DNA from: Papilionanthe hookeriana x Papilionanthe teres
Lineage: Eukaryota > Streptophyta > Magnoliopsida > Asparagales > Orchidaceae
DNA length: 64,000 bases
Direction of reading: 5' to 3'
Assembly: GCA_022702705.1 (NCBI GenBank)
Contig: CM040434.1
Location: 22,610,001-22,674,000, forward strand
Shown here piece by piece: positions 62,850 through 64,000 of this stretch; positions within the stretch are counted from its first letter, which is position 1; every line of letters starts with the position of its first letter. A program made the position numbers and the translations under genes. Under the pieces are notes generated by a model that searched no databases, had not been told where the DNA came from, and saw only the letters and a program-made list of their open reading frames with translations.

Positions 62850-64000
62850 TCAGTTAATCGAGATGACTGAACATTAAAACCTCTTTGAAGTCAGCTGGAA
62901 ACCTGTCAAAGTAAGGCTTTAATCGATGCCCATTAACTTTGAAAATGTTTCCAGTATCAGGATCTTTAATATCAACAACTCCAAAAGAATGAACTTTTAC
63001 AATTGTAAAAGGTCCTAACTATCAAGACTTGAGCTTTCCAGGAAATAAGTTAAATCTTGCGTTGTATAATAACAATTTTTGTCCATTTTCCAAGTTCTTT
63101 TTCAATATCTTCCGATCATGCCATAATTTCCTTCTCTCTTTATAGATCCTATCATTGTGATAAAATGCATTTCTAATCTCTTCCAATTCATTCAATTGCA
63201 TAAATCTTTTCTCTCCAGCATTTTTTAAATTAAAATTTAACTCTTTTATCGCCTAATATGCTTTATGCTCCAATTTAACTAGTAAATGGAAAGTCTTACC
63301 AAACACTAGTCTAAAAGGAGAAATTCCAATAGGGGTTTTAAAAGCAGTTCTATAAGCCCATAAAGCAGTATCTAATCGAGTAGACCAATCTAATTTGTGA
63401 TTATCCACAATTTTATCTAAAATTCTTTTAATTTCATGATTAGACACTTCTGGTAAACCACTAGTCTGGAGATGATAAGCAATAGAGATTCTATGAATGA
63501 TATTATATTTCTCAATTAATCTCTTAATTCGATTATTCCTGAAATGGGATCCACCATCAGTTATGATTATTCTCGACATTCCATATCTTGTAAATATGTT
63601 TTTCTTTAAAAATTTTGAAACACTCTGAGCATCACATTTGGGTAAAGCAATAGCTTCAATCCATTTCGAGACATAATCAACAGCAACCAATATATATAGA
63701 TTTCCAAATGAAGGAGTAAATGGTCTCATAAAATCTAATCCCCATACATCAAAAATTTCAACTTCCAAATTATAATTTAGAGGCATTTCATTTATTCTAA
63801 AGATATTACCTACTCTTTGACACCGATCACATGATTTAATATGTCTATAAACATCTTTAAAAAGAGTAGGCCAATAAAATCCAGATTGTAAAATCTTAAA
63901 AGCAGTTTTATCAACACCAAAATGACCAACAAATTCAGAATCGTGACATCATTTTATAATCAAATTTGTTTCTTCTTATGGCACACATTTTCTAATAATC
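62850..64000 (-). pseudogene. A4 integrase, partial
   Basis: The main open segment 63253-63786 encodes the catalytic core: WGLDFMRPFTPSFGNLYILV (first Asp), MSRIIITDGGSHFRN (second Asp), AYHLQTSGLPEVSNHEI (Glu), then LWAYRTAFKTPIGISPFRLV. To the right (63787-64000) is the zinc-finger part (YRHIKSCDRCQRVG), cut by the window edge. To the left, after a stop at about 63250, are ELEEIRNAFYHND, the C-terminal LGPFTIVKVHSFG domain behind two adjacent stops (near 63020), and KVNGHRLKPYF. The stops look like single transitions. The counterpart in A5 is 49860-51145. Confidence 0.9.

Larger units (their letters stand above)
42257..64000 (-). mobile_element. Athila retrotransposon A4 (host of A5), 5' part outside window
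   Basis: In minus-strand order from the right edge: integrase (partial), hairpin, CpG block a, ORFa, CpG block b, ORFb, 3' non-coding region with purine tract, [A5 insertion 43915-57949 plus TSD], PPT, 3' LTR. Removing A5 and one CTACA joins aaagttatatttaatgtag to taaaaagattacttaatgac. This matches the uninterrupted A5 sequence around 56120-56155, so A4 was intact here before insertion. LTR subfamily as in A1. Confidence 0.9.

Noticed and set aside
1..64000. CRISPR arrays, rRNA genes, bacterial operons, integrated plasmids or phage
   Set aside because: No regular direct-repeat/spacer pattern, no rRNA-like block and no bacterial gene organisation; all recognisable coding sequence is plant Ty3/gypsy.

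Overview
This window is plant nuclear DNA, almost certainly flowering-plant heterochromatin. It is a stack of decayed, nested Ty3/gypsy LTR retrotransposons, and I found no host gene, rRNA, CRISPR array or bacterial-type feature. The plant assignment rests on two lineages: Tat/Ogre (an extra archaeal-type RNase H after the usual one, a tRNA-Arg-type primer binding site, an LTR of about 7 kb) and Athila (a tRNA-Asp-type primer binding site, DLGA protease, FMDD reverse transcriptase, and accessory ORFs downstream of integrase). Coding parts carry frameshifts and stops throughout.

Layout. 1-14512 (-): 5' part of Ogre/Tat element O1 (second RNase H, RNase H, RT, protease, gag, leader, PBS, long LTR). 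14513-15773: unassigned spacer. 15774-24370 (+): LTR of a second Ogre/Tat element O2, head to head with O1 and interrupted by a 3'-deleted Athila (A1, -, 15951-20489). 24371-28990: O2 leader remnant, degenerate tandem repeats and two old Athila-like LTRs. 29030-36830 (+): decayed Athila A2 (RT, RNase H, integrase, 3' LTR), split by a 1.7 kb LTR insertion A3 (-, 30993-32689) with TTAAA target duplications. 36831-42256: repeat-poor DNA with a 16-bp minisatellite, a fold-back element, a (GA)n tract and a tRNA-like relic. 42257-64000 (-): Athila A4, split 52 bp inside its 3' LTR by a complete 14,035-bp Athila A5 (+, 43915-57949, CTACA target duplications).

The most interesting signal is in A4 and A5. 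Downstream of integrase both keep, in the same order, two paralogous accessory ORFs (ORFa, ORFb) resembling the domain called putative plant transposon protein. Each ORF is preceded by a CpG-rich block that resembles the U3 of the element's own LTR. The repeated motif in the block differs between the two subfamilies and matches between LTR and internal copies within each. In front of ORFa a TATA-like motif is conserved; in front of ORFb a pyrimidine patch, a leader and a GTAAGAG splice donor are conserved. This suggests that each accessory ORF was an independent transcription unit with an LTR-derived promoter, perhaps controlled by a protein co-evolving with the motif. That reading is inference.

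How the genes worked together: gag forms the particle, protease cuts the polyprotein, RT and RNase H copy the RNA from the tRNA-primed PBS to the polypurine tract, and integrase inserts the DNA, leaving 5-bp duplications, two pairs of which are directly visible here. The function of ORFa and ORFb is unknown.
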